From assembly GCA_900466005.1 (NCBI GenBank), contig UEGQ01000008.1, positions 62,001 to 126,000 of the forward strand: DNA of 64,000 nt. Reading direction: 5' to 3'. The notes beneath the pieces were generated by a model. It was not told the DNA's origin, ran no database searches, and worked only from the letters and a program-made list of their open reading frames with translations. The stretch is from Hyphomicrobiales bacterium (lineage in GTDB: Bacteria > Pseudomonadota > Alphaproteobacteria > Rhizobiales > Rhizobiaceae). The position numbers and the translations under genes were made by a program. Positions within the stretch are counted from its first letter, which is position 1. Each line of letters starts with the position of its first letter. Shown piece after piece: positions 29,201-42,139 of this stretch.

Positions 29201-29236
29201 GGAAAAGCCCGGCGCGTCTCCGCACCGGGCTTTTCC
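29201..29236 (+). terminator. Terminator after the VHL-beta-like gene, probably bidirectional with hupB
   Basis: A perfect 12-bp stem GGAAAAGCCCGG/CCGGGCTTTTCC (29201-29212 with 29225-29236). The A/T ends provide a U-tract in either direction, so it can end both the plus-strand gene at 28784 and the minus-strand hupB. Confidence 0.85.
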
Positions 29237-29288
29237 ATAAGTGTCAACAGGCCCTTTCGCCCCTATCGGCGTAAAGGGGCCCTGCCGA

Positions 29289-29564
29289 TTAGCTGTTGAC
29301 GGCGTCCTTCAGGCCCTTGCCGGCAGTGAACTTCGGAACGTTGCGCGCCGGGATGTCGACTTCCGCGCCGGTCGAGGGGTTACGGCCCTTCGAAGCTTCG
29401 CGGCGGGAAACGGTGAAGGCACCGAAACCAGCGAGGCGAACGTCGCCGCCCTTCTTCAGCTCGCCCTGGACCGTTTCAAAAACGGCGTCGACGGCAGAAG
29501 CGGCGTCAGCCTTGGTCAGACCGGCCTTCTCGGCAACCGCGGATACGAGTTCGTTCTTATTCAT
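29289..29564 (-). CDS. hupB: DNA-binding protein HU
   Basis: A 91-residue histone-like nucleoid protein that bends and compacts DNA as a dimer. The sequence MNKNELVSAVAEKAGLTK and the arm motif GRNPSTGAEVDIPARNVPKF (with the intercalating NP) are the family hallmarks. ATG 29564 is preceded by AAAGGGTGG. It lies directly downstream of lon on the same strand but is separated by a strong terminator, so it has its own promoter. Confidence 0.97.
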   Translation of the reverse strand: MNKNELVSAVAEKAGLTKADAASAVDAVFETVQGELKKGGDVRLAGFGAFTVSRREASKGRNPSTGAEVDIPARNVPKFTAGKGLKDAVNS

Positions 29565-29696
29565 GTTTCCACCCTTTCTGATTGGTATGAAACGACTCAA
29601 TGGATAAGTCAGGCGGAGAATACGTAAGCATCTGCCCTGAGCAACCCAAAAGCACCGCAATCGCCCGGAAAACAAGGGGTTTCGGCCTATTTACAC

Positions 29697-29728
29697 AAAA
29701 AAGGCTGGCAAAAATGCCAGCCTTTTCG
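29697..29728 (-). terminator. Intrinsic terminator between lon and hupB
   Basis: A perfect 12-bp stem AAAAGGCTGGCA/TGCCAGCCTTTT (29699-29710 with 29715-29726) with an AAAA loop and a T-run on the minus strand after it, 44 bases beyond the lon stop. Confidence 0.9.
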
Positions 29729-29769
29729 ATGTCGATGTGCCATTTTGACGAGACTATGGCAGAAAGTCC

Positions 29770-32190
<2,421 letters not shown>

Positions 32191-32280
32191 GTTGTTTCCT
32201 TTCCATCGTCCCCCTGCCGGGGGACTGCTCCCGTAAGGCAAAGGCCGGACGGGCATTCCTTTTTTGCTCCCCCAACAAGT

Positions 32281-32305
32281 GGATAGGCGCGGGGGTGAAT
32301 TCAAG
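32281..32305 (-). promoter_or_regulatory. Candidate heat-shock (RpoH) promoter of lon
   Basis: On the minus strand, CTTGAA (32305-32300 plus one) is followed after about 12 bases by CCTATCC. CTTGAA is the RpoH -35 consensus and lon is a known heat-shock gene, but the spacing and -10 match are only fair. Confidence 0.4.
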
Positions 32306-32575
32306 CCTGCTTAAACACCGCCCGTCCAGTTTGTGACGGAAGCGTTACAAATAGAAAGTCATCACCCCGGGTAACGCCCGGAGCTAGTCCGAGGCTGAAG
32401 CCGGGGCGAATACCGCATGTGCCGGTGACGTAGGATACCGGATTCGGGGCCGGGCACGCCACTCGCACACATGCATGTCGCTCGTGCTTTCTAGCCGATG
32501 TCCGAGGCAGGCGAAACCGGCATGGAATACAAAGGCGGCGTTCTGGCGCAGATTCTCGACGGATTCGCCCAAAAA
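32306..32575. other. Non-coding interval between lon promoter region and clpX terminator
   Basis: Between the candidate lon promoter and the clpX terminator I see no supported gene. There are short GC-rich inverted repeats (for example CCGGG around 32370) but no clear RNA family. Confidence 0.4.
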
Positions 32576-32580
32576 CGAAA

Positions 32581-32604
32581 GAGGCCCGCGGGAATGCGGG
32601 CCTC
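32581..32604 (-). terminator. Terminator of clpX
   Basis: A perfect 9-bp stem GAGGCCCGC/GCGGGCCTC with the minus-strand tail TTTCGTTTTT, 32 bases beyond the clpX stop. Confidence 0.88.
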
Positions 32605-32635
32605 TTCGACAAACTCTGATTGCAGCCGGCGCGCC

Positions 32636-33913
<1,278 letters not shown>

Positions 33914-34151
33914 GTCTCTTTCCTTCCAGCACGCCGCGCCGCCCTCGAAACGGAACACGGACCACTTACACCGCCCCAACCACAAAACGCCGCAATCGGC
34001 TGGAGCCAGTTCGATCTGGGGGTACTAACCGGCAGACGCACTATGCGCCTGTTGACCGGCGGCAACGAAAACCCCTTCAAACCGCAAGGCTATGTCACAA
34101 AACTTCAACACAGCCTTAATTCCTACTATTAGCGCGTTCCCCGGGAGATTA

Positions 34152-34178
34152 AACCCCCTCCTTCGTTCACAAGGGGGT
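34152..34178 (-). terminator. Possible terminator of clpP
   Basis: ACCCCC/GGGGGT arms (34173-34178 with 34153-34158) with an additional inner CTT/AAG pairing and a TTTAA tail on the minus strand, about 40 bases beyond the clpP stop. Confidence 0.4.
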
Positions 34179-34214
34179 CAACGGTCCATCCCGAACCGCG
34201 CGAACGGGCGGCCG

Positions 34215-34847
34215 TCAGGCCGCCGGTATTCCTTCGATTTCCTGGCGGGAGGTCAGGATCTTGTCGACGATACCCCAATCCTTCGCCTCGCTCGCCTCCA
34301 TGAAATGGTCCCGGTCGAGGGTTTGTTCAACCTCGTCATAGGTGCGGCCGGTGTGCTTCTCGTAGATTTCGTTCAGGCGGCGCTTCATCTTGATGATGTC
34401 GCGGGCATGCCGCTCGATGTCGGACGCCTGCCCCTGGAAGCCACCCGAAGGCTGATGCACCATGATGCGGGAATAGGGCGTCGTAAAGCGCATGCCCTTC
34501 TCGCCGGCGGCCAGCAGCAGCGAGCCCATGGAGGCCGCCTGACCGATGCAGAGCGTCGATACGGCCGGGCGGATGAACTGCATGGTGTCGTAGATTGCGA
34601 GACCCGCGGTGACGACGCCGCCGGGAGAGTTGATGTAGAGCGCGATTTCCTTTTTCGGGTTTTCCGCTTCCAGGAACAGCAGCTGCGCACAGACGAGCGA
34701 CGCCATCTGGTCTTCGACGGGGCCCGTCAGGAAGATGATCCGCTCCTTCAGCAGGCGCGAGAAAATGTCGTAGGACCGCTCGCCGCGATTGGTCTGCTCG
34801 ACAACCATCGGCACCAGAGCCATGGCGGTATCAACTGGATTTGTCAT
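34215..34847 (-). CDS. clpP: ClpP, proteolytic subunit of ClpXP/ClpAP
   Basis: A 210-residue serine peptidase forming the tetradecameric chamber. The catalytic Ser is in [11 protein letters not shown], the His in IMVHQPSGG, and the Asp in the [16 protein letters not shown] region. The N-terminus [19 protein letters not shown] includes a short propeptide; the mature start is probably near [12 protein letters not shown] 34847 was chosen because it follows AGGACGG and the longer frame upstream is not conserved-looking. Several clpP paralogues are usual in rhizobia; this one is the clpX partner by linkage. Confidence 0.96.
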   Translation of the reverse strand: MTNPVDTAMALVPMVVEQTNRGERSYDIFSRLLKERIIFLTGPVEDQMASLVCAQLLFLEAENPKKEIALYINSPGGVVTAGLAIYDTMQFIRPAVSTLCIGQAASMGSLLLAAGEKGMRFTTPYSRIMVHQPSGGFQGQASDIERHARDIIKMKRRLNEIYEKHTGRTYDEVEQTLDRDHFMEASEAKDWGIVDKILTSRQEIEGIPAA

Positions 34848-35336
34848 GTCCGTCCTTCTTCGCACTGTCTTCCCGGACACGGAAGCCGCCACGGGAATCA
34901 TGTATTGTCGTGTCAATCCCTACATAGAGTGTCCAAGCCCCGGACTTCAAGACGTGAGGCGCCGATATCCTTAACCGCCGCAGGATGGTGACGGGGACCA
35001 ATGGTTAGCCGAGCATCCCCCTCTCCGGCCGGCTTGCCGCGCTCCGCGCGCAGCCGGAGCGACGGGCTACGCCGCGGTGCGGTCGGGCTTACCCCGTCCG
35101 ATCGCCACCAGGTCGGCAGACACGAGCCGGTGCAATCGACCCCTTTACGGGCGGAAGTGTGGCGCGGCCGTCCTGCACAGGAACGAGGTCCTATGGTGAA
35201 CGGCAAGTAAAAATCGCCGAATACCTTGGGAAATGCGGATGCAAGGCAAAAACAAGCGACGACCGGTAGCAACTGTTTAACCAGTATTGATCACCTTGCC
35301 TGGAATATCCTTTCATCCTCACCAAGGCTCACGACT
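34848..35336. other. Intergenic region between clpP and the GGDEF gene
   Basis: About 490 bases of divergent upstream DNA. On the left is a candidate RpoH-type promoter for clpP (34922-34951). The middle, around 35030-35130, is GC-rich with short inverted repeats. I support no gene in it. Confidence 0.4.
34922..34951 (-). promoter_or_regulatory. Candidate heat-shock-type promoter of clpP
   Basis: The minus strand reads CTTGAAG, then 17 bases, then CTATGT, about 75-100 bases upstream of the clpP start. The -35 matches the RpoH consensus and the -10 is compatible with it (CxCxATGT read one frame earlier). Position and spacing are good; the call is inference. Confidence 0.45.
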
Positions 35337-36599
35337 GTGCTCGACGTCAGAACGGGGGTTCTCCTCTGGACCATACAGGCCGCCTCGATGGGCGCGCTGC
35401 TTGTCGCCGTATGGCTGCACGGATTGAAGGACAGACACTTCCTGCTGTTCGGACTGGGACTGATCTCCCATGCGTCGGGACTGGCGCTGGTCGGCGCGCG
35501 CGGGACGATCCCGGATTTTCTCTCTATACAGGTTGCCAACGGCGTCACCCTCACCGCCTTTGCCTTCCTTGTAGGTGCGCTGCGACGATTCGACGGCAAG
35601 ACCACACCGCCCTGGGCCGTCCTTCCGCCGTTTCTCTGGATCATAGGAAACCTCTTTCCGTTCATCCGTGACGATTTCTCCAATCGCGTGATGCTCTACA
35701 GCATAAGTGCAGCAGTCGGCTTCGCCCTGATGAGCGTCGTCATCGTGCGCGGCGGCACGAGCTCGCGACGCTACCGCTACATGCTGAGCGGCGTCTGGGC
35801 GATCCATGTGATGAGCAACCTGTTGTTCGCGGTCCGGACCTGGCGGCAGAACCCGCAAGGTTTTCAGGACATCAACGTCAACGGCTTCGTCATCGTGATC
35901 GGCATCGCCGGCTTCGTCACCGCGATCGTGATCCTTGCCAAAATGCTGATCGACCGTTCGGAAGAGCGCTTGAGGGAACTGGTCCGCACCGACCCGCTGA
36001 CCGGCGTCTACAACCGGCGGGGCCTTCTGGAGGTCTACGAGCGCCTGCGCTCCATCCCCGTCCGCGAACGTCCGGTGCTTGCAGTCATCGTCTTCGATCT
36101 CGACCACTTCAAGCAGATCAACGATACCCACGGCCATCAGGCCGGTGATGCGGTCATCGTCGAATTCGCCCGCAGGGCGGCCGGCCTGATCCCGGCGGGC
36201 GGCGTCTTCGGTCGGAGCGGCGGCGAGGAATTCGCTGCCATCCTGCAGGTGGGCGAACCTCGCCACGCCGCCTTGGTCGCCGAGACCATCCGCCAGTCGG
36301 TGGCCGCCAGCCCCGTCGCCACCGATGCCGCCGCAATCGAGGTGACGACGAGCATCGGGATTGCGACGATGCCCGCCGGAAGCGCCGATCTCGACCGCCT
36401 GCTGAGCGGCGCCGACCGGGCGCTATACGTCGCAAAGGATAAAGGCCGAAACCGTTGCGCGGTCTGGACCGGGGACAGGATCCTTTCCGTGCATACCGAC
36501 ACGGCCGATCTCATCGACGACCAGACGGACCGCCAGGTGGCGGCCCTGCGCATACTCGCCCAAGCAGCGTCAGACGAGCACGACGCACTCGGCTCCTGA
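35337..36599 (+). CDS. Membrane-bound diguanylate cyclase (GGDEF)
   Basis: About 420 residues from GTG 35337 (AAGG is ten bases upstream; an ATG 111 bases earlier gives an unlikely N-terminus). Residues 1-205 form six or seven membrane helices. The GGDEF domain starts near 225 with RTDPLTGVYNRRGL, continues with FDLDHFKQINDTHGHQAGD, and has the active-site motif GRSGGEEF. GGEEF is a catalytically competent variant, so it probably makes cyclic di-GMP. The RxxD inhibitory site normally five residues upstream of the motif is not visible (the sequence there is AGGVFG). No sensory domain other than the membrane part is seen. Confidence 0.87.
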   Translation: MLDVRTGVLLWTIQAASMGALLVAVWLHGLKDRHFLLFGLGLISHASGLALVGARGTIPDFLSIQVANGVTLTAFAFLVGALRRFDGKTTPPWAVLPPFLWIIGNLFPFIRDDFSNRVMLYSISAAVGFALMSVVIVRGGTSSRRYRYMLSGVWAIHVMSNLLFAVRTWRQNPQGFQDINVNGFVIVIGIAGFVTAIVILAKMLIDRSEERLRELVRTDPLTGVYNRRGLLEVYERLRSIPVRERPVLAVIVFDLDHFKQINDTHGHQAGDAVIVEFARRAAGLIPAGGVFGRSGGEEFAAILQVGEPRHAALVAETIRQSVAASPVATDAAAIEVTTSIGIATMPAGSADLDRLLSGADRALYVAKDKGRNRCAVWTGDRILSVHTDTADLIDDQTDRQVAALRILAQAASDEHDALGS

Positions 36600-36759
36600 A
36601 CCCGCCTGCTCTCGCCCGTAACGATGGCGCAATAGAAGCCATCTTCAACAAAGATGCGTTGGGTGCGTGCAAAAGCCTTGCCGTCGAACAACCGCGACCT
36701 ACAATCCTCACGTGTGAAGAAACGAGCCCGGTCAGGATGATCGGGAGAACGGAGTGGTC

Positions 36760-38517
36760 ATGCGGAAATTCCTTCTCAACAGCGCCTTCGTTTCCCTCCT
36801 CGTCCTCCCGGCCAGCGGCCTCGCCCAGCAGGCGTCCGACACCACGGCTCCGGAACGGGCGACGGGATTTGCCGCCGCCACGCGCACCGAGGCGAAGAGC
36901 TTCATGGTCGCCGCCGCCAACCCTCTCGCCGCGGAGGCCGGGCGGACGGTGCTCGCACGGGGCGGCAATGCGATCGACGCGATGGTTGCGGTACAGACCG
37001 TACTGGGGCTCGTCGAGCCGCAGAGCTCGGGCCTCGGCGGTGGCGCCTTCCTCGTCTATTACGATGCCGCGTCGGGCAAGCTGACGACCTTCGACGGACG
37101 CGAGACCGCGCCCATGGAAGCGACACCGAAGCTCTTTCTCGATGCCCAGGGACAGCCGCTGAAATTCATGGATGCCGTCGTCGGCGGGCGCTCCGTCGGC
37201 ACGCCGGGCACCGTGAAGCTCCTGTCCGAGGCGCACAAGCGCTACGGCAAGACGGACTGGGCACAACTGTTCGAACCTGCCGAAAAGCTCGCCACCGACG
37301 GCTTTGCCGTTTCGCCTCGTCTCGCCTCGCTGGTTTCGGCAGAAGGCGAGCGGCTCAAGAAATACGACGGGCCGCGCAACTACTTCTACGATGCCTCCGG
37401 CGCACCCTTGAAGGAAGGCGCAATCCTCAAAAATCCGGCCTATGCGGAGACCCTGAAGGCGATCGCCGAGGGTGGCGCCGACGCCTTCTATTCCGGGCCG
37501 ATCGCCGAGGCGATCGTCAGGACCGTTCGCGAAGCGAGCGACAATCCCGGCGTCCTGTCGCTTTCGGATTTCACTAATTACCGAATTGTCGAACGCGCGC
37601 CGATCTGCGTGACCTACCGGGCGCTCGACGTCTGCGGCACGGGGCCGCCCTCTTCCGGCGGCGTCGCCGTCGGGCAGATCCTCGGAATGGTCGAGAATTT
37701 CGACCTGAAGGCCCTCGGCCCCGACAACGTCGAGAGCTGGCGCATCATCGGCGACGCGCAGCGCCTCGCCTTCGCTGATCGCGAACGCTATCTCGCCGAC
37801 ACCGATTTCGTCCCCTCGCCGATCAAGGGGCTCATCGGCAAGGACTATCTCGGCCGGCGCGCAGCTCTTCTCGACGGAGACAAGGCGCTCACCTCCGATG
37901 CGGTGACGGCCGGAGAACCGGAATGGGATCACGCCCTGCTCTTCGGCCGGGGCGAAGCGATCGAGCTGCCCTCGACCAGCCATTTCGTCATCGTCGACGA
38001 GGACGGCAACGTCGTCTCGATGACCACCACGATCGAAAGCGGCTTCGGCTCTCGGCTGATGACCAACGGCTTCCTGCTCAACAACGAGCTCACCGACTTC
38101 TCCTTCAAGACCCATGACGGCGGCCTGCCGGTCGCCAATCGCGTCGAGCCGGGCAAGCGGCCGCGCTCCTCGATGTCGCCGACCATCGTTCTCAGGGACG
38201 GAAAGCCCTTGCTGGCGATCGGGTCGCCGGGCGGCAGCCAGATCATCGGCTACGTCGCCCAGGCGCTCATCGCCTATGTCGACTGGGGCATGCCGGTCGA
38301 GAAGATCGTCGCACAACCCCACTTCATAAACCGCTTCGGCCCCTACGAGCTCGAGGCCGGGACTGCAGCGGAACAGATGGCGGAGCCGCTGAAGGCGCTC
38401 GGATACGAGATCAAGGCGGGCGAGATGACCTCCGGCCTCCACGCGATCGAGATCACCGCGGAAGGGCTCGCCGGCAGCGCCGATCCAAGGCGCGAGGGGG
38501 TTGCACTCGGGGAGTAA
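36760..38517 (+). CDS. ggt: Gamma-glutamyltransferase
   Basis: A 585-residue periplasmic N-terminal-nucleophile hydrolase that cleaves glutathione and transfers the gamma-glutamyl group. The signal peptide is [20 protein letters not shown] with cleavage near LAQQ. The precursor self-cleaves before the nucleophile Thr, in the segment [17 protein letters not shown] near residue 406. The substrate-binding blocks [14 protein letters not shown] and [20 protein letters not shown] are intact. The ATG at 36760 follows GGAG; an in-frame GTG lies two codons upstream. It starts about 160 bases after the cyclase gene on the same strand. Confidence 0.93.
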   Translation: MRKFLLNSAFVSLLVLPASGLAQQASDTTAPERATGFAAATRTEAKSFMVAAANPLAAEAGRTVLARGGNAIDAMVAVQTVLGLVEPQSSGLGGGAFLVYYDAASGKLTTFDGRETAPMEATPKLFLDAQGQPLKFMDAVVGGRSVGTPGTVKLLSEAHKRYGKTDWAQLFEPAEKLATDGFAVSPRLASLVSAEGERLKKYDGPRNYFYDASGAPLKEGAILKNPAYAETLKAIAEGGADAFYSGPIAEAIVRTVREASDNPGVLSLSDFTNYRIVERAPICVTYRALDVCGTGPPSSGGVAVGQILGMVENFDLKALGPDNVESWRIIGDAQRLAFADRERYLADTDFVPSPIKGLIGKDYLGRRAALLDGDKALTSDAVTAGEPEWDHALLFGRGEAIELPSTSHFVIVDEDGNVVSMTTTIESGFGSRLMTNGFLLNNELTDFSFKTHDGGLPVANRVEPGKRPRSSMSPTIVLRDGKPLLAIGSPGGSQIIGYVAQALIAYVDWGMPVEKIVAQPHFINRFGPYELEAGTAAEQMAEPLKALGYEIKAGEMTSGLHAIEITAEGLAGSADPRREGVALGE

Positions 38518-38573
38518 CGGATAAGGCCGCGGCGACCTTTCGGATCGCAACGAATTGCGCTAGGCCGATCGAC

Positions 38574-39821
38574 ATGTCCAGTCTCTCGTCCTTCCTCCGC
38601 ATCGATCCCGAAACCCGCCGCGTCTTCCTCGACGCGCGCAATCCCGCCTTCTACAGCGATCCGAACCGAGTCTACGCGGCGCTGCATGACGCATGCCCGA
38701 CCTTCTACTGGGAGGAACAGCGGCAGTGGTTCTGCACCGGCTACGAAACGGTGAATGCGCTGCTTCGGGACCGGCGTTTCGGCCGGCAGATACTCCATAT
38801 CGCGACCCGCGAGGAGCTCGGCATGCCCGAGCCGCTCGCCCATACCCGGCATTTCGATGCCGCCGAGGCGCATTCGCTGCTCGAACTCGAGCCGCCCGAG
38901 CACACGCGACTCAGGACACTCGTCAACCGGGCCTTCGTCTCTCGACACATCGAGAAGATGACCCCGGAGATCGAGGCGCTCGCAAACCGGCTGATCGACG
39001 GGTTCGAAAAAGACGGGAAGATCGAGCTTCTCTCCTCCTTCGCCGATATCATTCCGGTGACGATGATCGCCCGCATGATCGGCATTCCCGAGGAGATGGG
39101 GCCGCAGCTCCTGAGGTGGAGCCACGACTATGTCGGCATGTACATGTTCAAGCGCAGCCGCGCCGACGAGGAGGCTGCAGACCGTTCGGCGCGTGAATTC
39201 GCCGATTACGTCCGCTCGATGATCGCCGCGCGGCGGGCGGAACCCCGGGACGATCTCCTGAGCCACATGATCCACACCGAGCACAAGGGGCAGTTCCTCA
39301 CCGAGGACGAACTTATCTCGACCACGATCGTGCTGCTCAATGCCGGACATGAGGCGACGGTGCACCAGATCGGAAACTCCGTGCGGGTGATCCTGGAAAG
39401 CGGCATCGAGCCGGCAACACTCTTCTGCGATCCGAAGACCACGGAACGGACCGTCGAGGAGACGCTCCGCATCTGCGCGCCGGTCCACATCTTCCAGCGC
39501 TATTGTCTGGAACCGGCAGAAGTCGACGGCGTCTCCTTCAAGCGCGGCGACAAGGTGAGCCTGATCCTCGCCGCCGCCAATCTCGATCCGTCCAAGTTCA
39601 CCGATCCGCTGACCTTCAGGCCCGACCGCGACGAGGGCGTGAACCTCTCGTTCGGCGCCGGCATCCATTTTTGCATCGGCGCGCCGCTCGCGCGCCTCGA
39701 ACTCAACCTCGTGCTGCCGATCCTCTTCCGGCGCCTGCCCGGCTTGCGGCTCGCCCGCCGGCCGACGGTCAAGGACGTCTACCACTTCCACGGACTGGAG
39801 CGGCTCGATCTCGAATGGTAG
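38574..39821 (+). CDS. Cytochrome P450
   Basis: A 415-residue soluble bacterial P450. The heme-binding loop is [15 protein letters not shown] with the thiolate Cys at residue 367. The I-helix oxygen-activation motif is [13 protein letters not shown] (A-G-x-E-A-T), and ExxR is seen as ETLR. Its length is standard for a class I enzyme that would need a separate ferredoxin and reductase, neither of which is adjacent. The substrate is unknown. It begins 56 bases after ggt and may share its transcript. Confidence 0.93.
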   Translation: MSSLSSFLRIDPETRRVFLDARNPAFYSDPNRVYAALHDACPTFYWEEQRQWFCTGYETVNALLRDRRFGRQILHIATREELGMPEPLAHTRHFDAAEAHSLLELEPPEHTRLRTLVNRAFVSRHIEKMTPEIEALANRLIDGFEKDGKIELLSSFADIIPVTMIARMIGIPEEMGPQLLRWSHDYVGMYMFKRSRADEEAADRSAREFADYVRSMIAARRAEPRDDLLSHMIHTEHKGQFLTEDELISTTIVLLNAGHEATVHQIGNSVRVILESGIEPATLFCDPKTTERTVEETLRICAPVHIFQRYCLEPAEVDGVSFKRGDKVSLILAAANLDPSKFTDPLTFRPDRDEGVNLSFGAGIHFCIGAPLARLELNLVLPILFRRLPGLRLARRPTVKDVYHFHGLERLDLEW

Positions 39822-39875
39822 CCGCCGGGCTCGGCCTCGTGAAGGCCGCCCGGCGAGCCGTCGTGTCCGATAACG

Positions 39876-40634
39876 CTAGATCTGGGCGAGACCGCCGTCG
39901 ACGGAAAGCTCAACCCCGTTGATGTAGCTTGCCTTCGGCGAAGCCAGGAAAAGAGCAGCTTCGGCAATCTCGTCTGGATGGGCCATGCGGCCGATCGGAG
40001 AGGCAGATTGCAGGTAGGCTTCGAAGCCGGCGATCCGCTCCTCGTCCATCTTCAGACCGTTCTCCATGATCGGCGTGCGGGTGACACCCGGGCTCAGCGT
40101 GTTCACGCGAATGCCCCTGCCCTTCAGGTCGTTGGCAAAACTGCGGGCGAACGAGCGCACCGCCGCCTTGGAGGCGTTGTAGGCGCTCAGTTTCTCCATG
40201 CCCTTGTTGCCGACGATGGAACCCGTGAGCACGATGTTGCCGCCGTCGCGGATGACCGGTAGCAGGGCCTGCACGGTGTAGAACACGCCCTTCACGTTGA
40301 CGTCGAAGATGCGGTCGTAGAGCGCTTCGTCGGTGGTGCCTATGTCGTTGTTCTCGGCGATGCCCGCATTGGCGAACAGGACGTCGATCTTGCGCCCGTC
40401 TGCTTCGATCCGGGCCCGCAGATGTTCCAAATCCTCGATCTTCGCCGAATCGGCGACGACCGCAACCGCCTTGTCTCCCAGCGCCGAGACGGCCTGACTC
40501 AACTTGGCTCCGTTGCGGCCGGTCACATAGACCGTCGCCGCGCCCGCTTCGAGGAAGAGCCTTGCCGTGGAATAGCCGATGCCGGTCGAGCCGCCCGTGA
40601 CGACCACGACCTTGCCGTCGAATTGCATGTCCAT
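39876..40634 (-). CDS. SDR family oxidoreductase
   Basis: A 252-residue classical short-chain dehydrogenase. The cofactor motif is VVVTGGSTGIGYS, and the catalytic residues are Ser in LTGSIVGNKG and YxxxK as YNASKAAV. The NAD(P) structural motif FANAGIAEN and a C-terminal ASYINGVELSVDGG are standard. ATG 40634 was chosen because CAGGAGA lies at the right distance; a further ATG two codons on and one seven codons upstream exist. It diverges from an ArsR-type regulator, with a perfect palindrome between them, so it is probably the regulator's target. The substrate is unknown. Confidence 0.92.
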   Translation of the reverse strand: MDMQFDGKVVVVTGGSTGIGYSTARLFLEAGAATVYVTGRNGAKLSQAVSALGDKAVAVVADSAKIEDLEHLRARIEADGRKIDVLFANAGIAENNDIGTTDEALYDRIFDVNVKGVFYTVQALLPVIRDGGNIVLTGSIVGNKGMEKLSAYNASKAAVRSFARSFANDLKGRGIRVNTLSPGVTRTPIMENGLKMDEERIAGFEAYLQSASPIGRMAHPDEIAEAALFLASPKASYINGVELSVDGGLAQI

Positions 40635-40663
40635 TTGCGTCTCCTGAATTTCCATGTTTCTCT

Positions 40664-40682
40664 AATACCGTTATTCGGTATT
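40664..40682. promoter_or_regulatory. Perfect palindrome (operator) between the SDR and ArsR genes
   Basis: AATACCG and CGGTATT form a perfect 7-bp inverted repeat with a TTATT spacer, 30 bases from the SDR start and 53 bases from the regulator start. The size and spacing fit a dimeric winged-helix repressor. Confidence 0.65.
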
Positions 40683-40734
40683 TCGGTTTTATTGAAATAT
40701 TGAAGCCTGTCAACGGAAATGGTAGAGGCTGTGC

Positions 40735-41079
40735 ATGGCCCAGTTCTTTCATCCCAGCCGTGAGGATCTTTCGCTCACCGCCGTTCTCGCCGCGCTCGGT
40801 GATCCCGCGCGCATCGGCATCATGCGCAAGCTGATGAACGCCGAATGTGGGCAGAACTGCGGTTCGATCGCTCCCTGCAACGACATGCCGCGCTCGACGC
40901 TCTCCAATCATCTGCGGATTTTGCGGGAGGCCGGTCTCATCCGCACCCACAAGCAGGGCGTGGAGAACATCAATACTGTGCGCGCGGACGATCTGGAGGC
41001 CCGTTTTCCGGGGCTCCTCGACAAGATCATGTCGCTCTACCCGATATCCTCAGCGAATCACGAAACGCTGCGGCCGTAA
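40735..41079 (+). CDS. ArsR-family transcriptional regulator
   Basis: A 114-residue winged-helix protein: LAALGDPARIGIMRKLMNAE (first helices) and the recognition region MPRSTLSNHLRILREAGLIR. The Cys pair in the loop AECGQNCGSIAPC hints at redox or metal sensing, but metal-site motifs of the classical ELCVCDL kind are absent. It is divergent from the SDR gene and probably represses it through the palindrome at 40664-40682. Its last 22 bases overlap the 3' end of the convergent WYL-regulator gene. Confidence 0.9.
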   Translation: MAQFFHPSREDLSLTAVLAALGDPARIGIMRKLMNAECGQNCGSIAPCNDMPRSTLSNHLRILREAGLIRTHKQGVENINTVRADDLEARFPGLLDKIMSLYPISSANHETLRP

Positions 41080-42032
41080 AATCCGGCCAGTCTCTCGAGT
41101 GCTTCACGCATCGCGTCGCGCAGCGTATCCGGCGCCAGCACCTCGGCCTCGGTGCCGAGCCGCAGAAATTCCGACACGGCGTGTTGCGCCTGGCCGCAGG
41201 GCAGCGTGACGATCCACCGGTCTTCGTCCCGCTCGTCTTTCTCTATCTCCATGCGCGCACGGACATAGGAGGGAGAAATGTGCTCCAGAAGCCGCAAACC
41301 CCATTTGGAGACGCGGAGGGTCGCAGTGTTCGGATGGAGTTCCGCCTCCAGCCTCAGGGTGTTCTCCGTCCAGTAGCCGGCGAGGTCGAAATCCTCCGGA
41401 CGCTCGAATCTCTCCTCGGTGACGAGAAGGTCGAGAATACGGGCGATGCGATAGGTCCGCACGTCGCCGTCGACCCGCGCCGCCATGTACCAGGCACCCC
41501 CCTTCAGAACGACGCCGAGCGGCTCGGCCTCACGGTTCTTCTCTGCCTTCCAGCTTCGATAGCGCATGCGGACGAGTCTGCAATTCCAGACCGCGTCGGC
41601 GATGGCCTGCAGATGTGCCGGGCGCTCGCTCTCCCCGAACCAGGTCGGCGCGTCGAGATGGAAACGGCCCTGCATGCGCGCCGCGCTCTGGCGAAGATCC
41701 TCCGGCAGCGCCGCCGTGAGCTTCTTCTGGGCGCCCGCCATCAGCGAGCCGAGGCCGAGGTCTGCAGCGGCACCCGGAACGCCGGACAGGAACATCGCCT
41801 CCGCCTCCCCCGGCGAAAGGCCGTTCAGGCGCACGCGATAGCCGTCGAGCAGGCGATAGCCGCCCTCGGACCCGCGCTCGCTGTACACGGGCACCCCGGA
41901 GAGCGACAGCGCGTCAATGTCGCGGTAGATCGTCCGCACCGATACGTCGTTTTCCGCGGCGAGCGCTTCTGCCGTTACGAGGCCCTTCGCCTGCAAGGTT
42001 GTCAGGATGTTGATCAGCCGAACGGCACGCAT
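41058..42032 (-). CDS. WYL-domain transcriptional regulator (YafY type)
   Basis: A 324-residue protein with an N-terminal HTH_11 DNA-binding domain (AEALAAENDVSVRTIYRDID) followed by a WYL domain (residues about 140-215, containing VLKGGAWYMAARVDG) and a WCX-like C-terminal region. Such proteins act as repressors or activators of adjacent genes; ligands are mostly unknown. ATG 42032 gives the family N-terminus MRAVRLINILTTLQA. It is divergent from the GST gene, with a dyad between them, and overlaps the ArsR gene tail to tail. Confidence 0.9.
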   Translation of the reverse strand: MRAVRLINILTTLQAKGLVTAEALAAENDVSVRTIYRDIDALSLSGVPVYSERGSEGGYRLLDGYRVRLNGLSPGEAEAMFLSGVPGAAADLGLGSLMAGAQKKLTAALPEDLRQSAARMQGRFHLDAPTWFGESERPAHLQAIADAVWNCRLVRMRYRSWKAEKNREAEPLGVVLKGGAWYMAARVDGDVRTYRIARILDLLVTEERFERPEDFDLAGYWTENTLRLEAELHPNTATLRVSKWGLRLLEHISPSYVRARMEIEKDERDEDRWIVTLPCGQAQHAVSEFLRLGTEAEVLAPDTLRDAMREALERLAGFYGRSVS

Positions 42033-42069
42033 CGCAAAAATCTCCGTTGCGGCGATTACCCTAAACCAA

Positions 42070-42088
42070 CCTGACAAAAACTGACAGG
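42070..42088. promoter_or_regulatory. Imperfect dyad between WYL regulator and GST
   Basis: CCTGACA and TGACAGG flank a five-base AAAAC spacer (one mismatch as a dyad; CTGACA also repeats directly). It lies 38 bases from the regulator start and 52 from the GST start, so it is a candidate operator for the WYL protein. Confidence 0.45.
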
Positions 42089-42139
42089 TATGGTGCGCCA
42101 CACTGCCTTCATCGCCTTAAACCATGAAGGAGAAAACCG

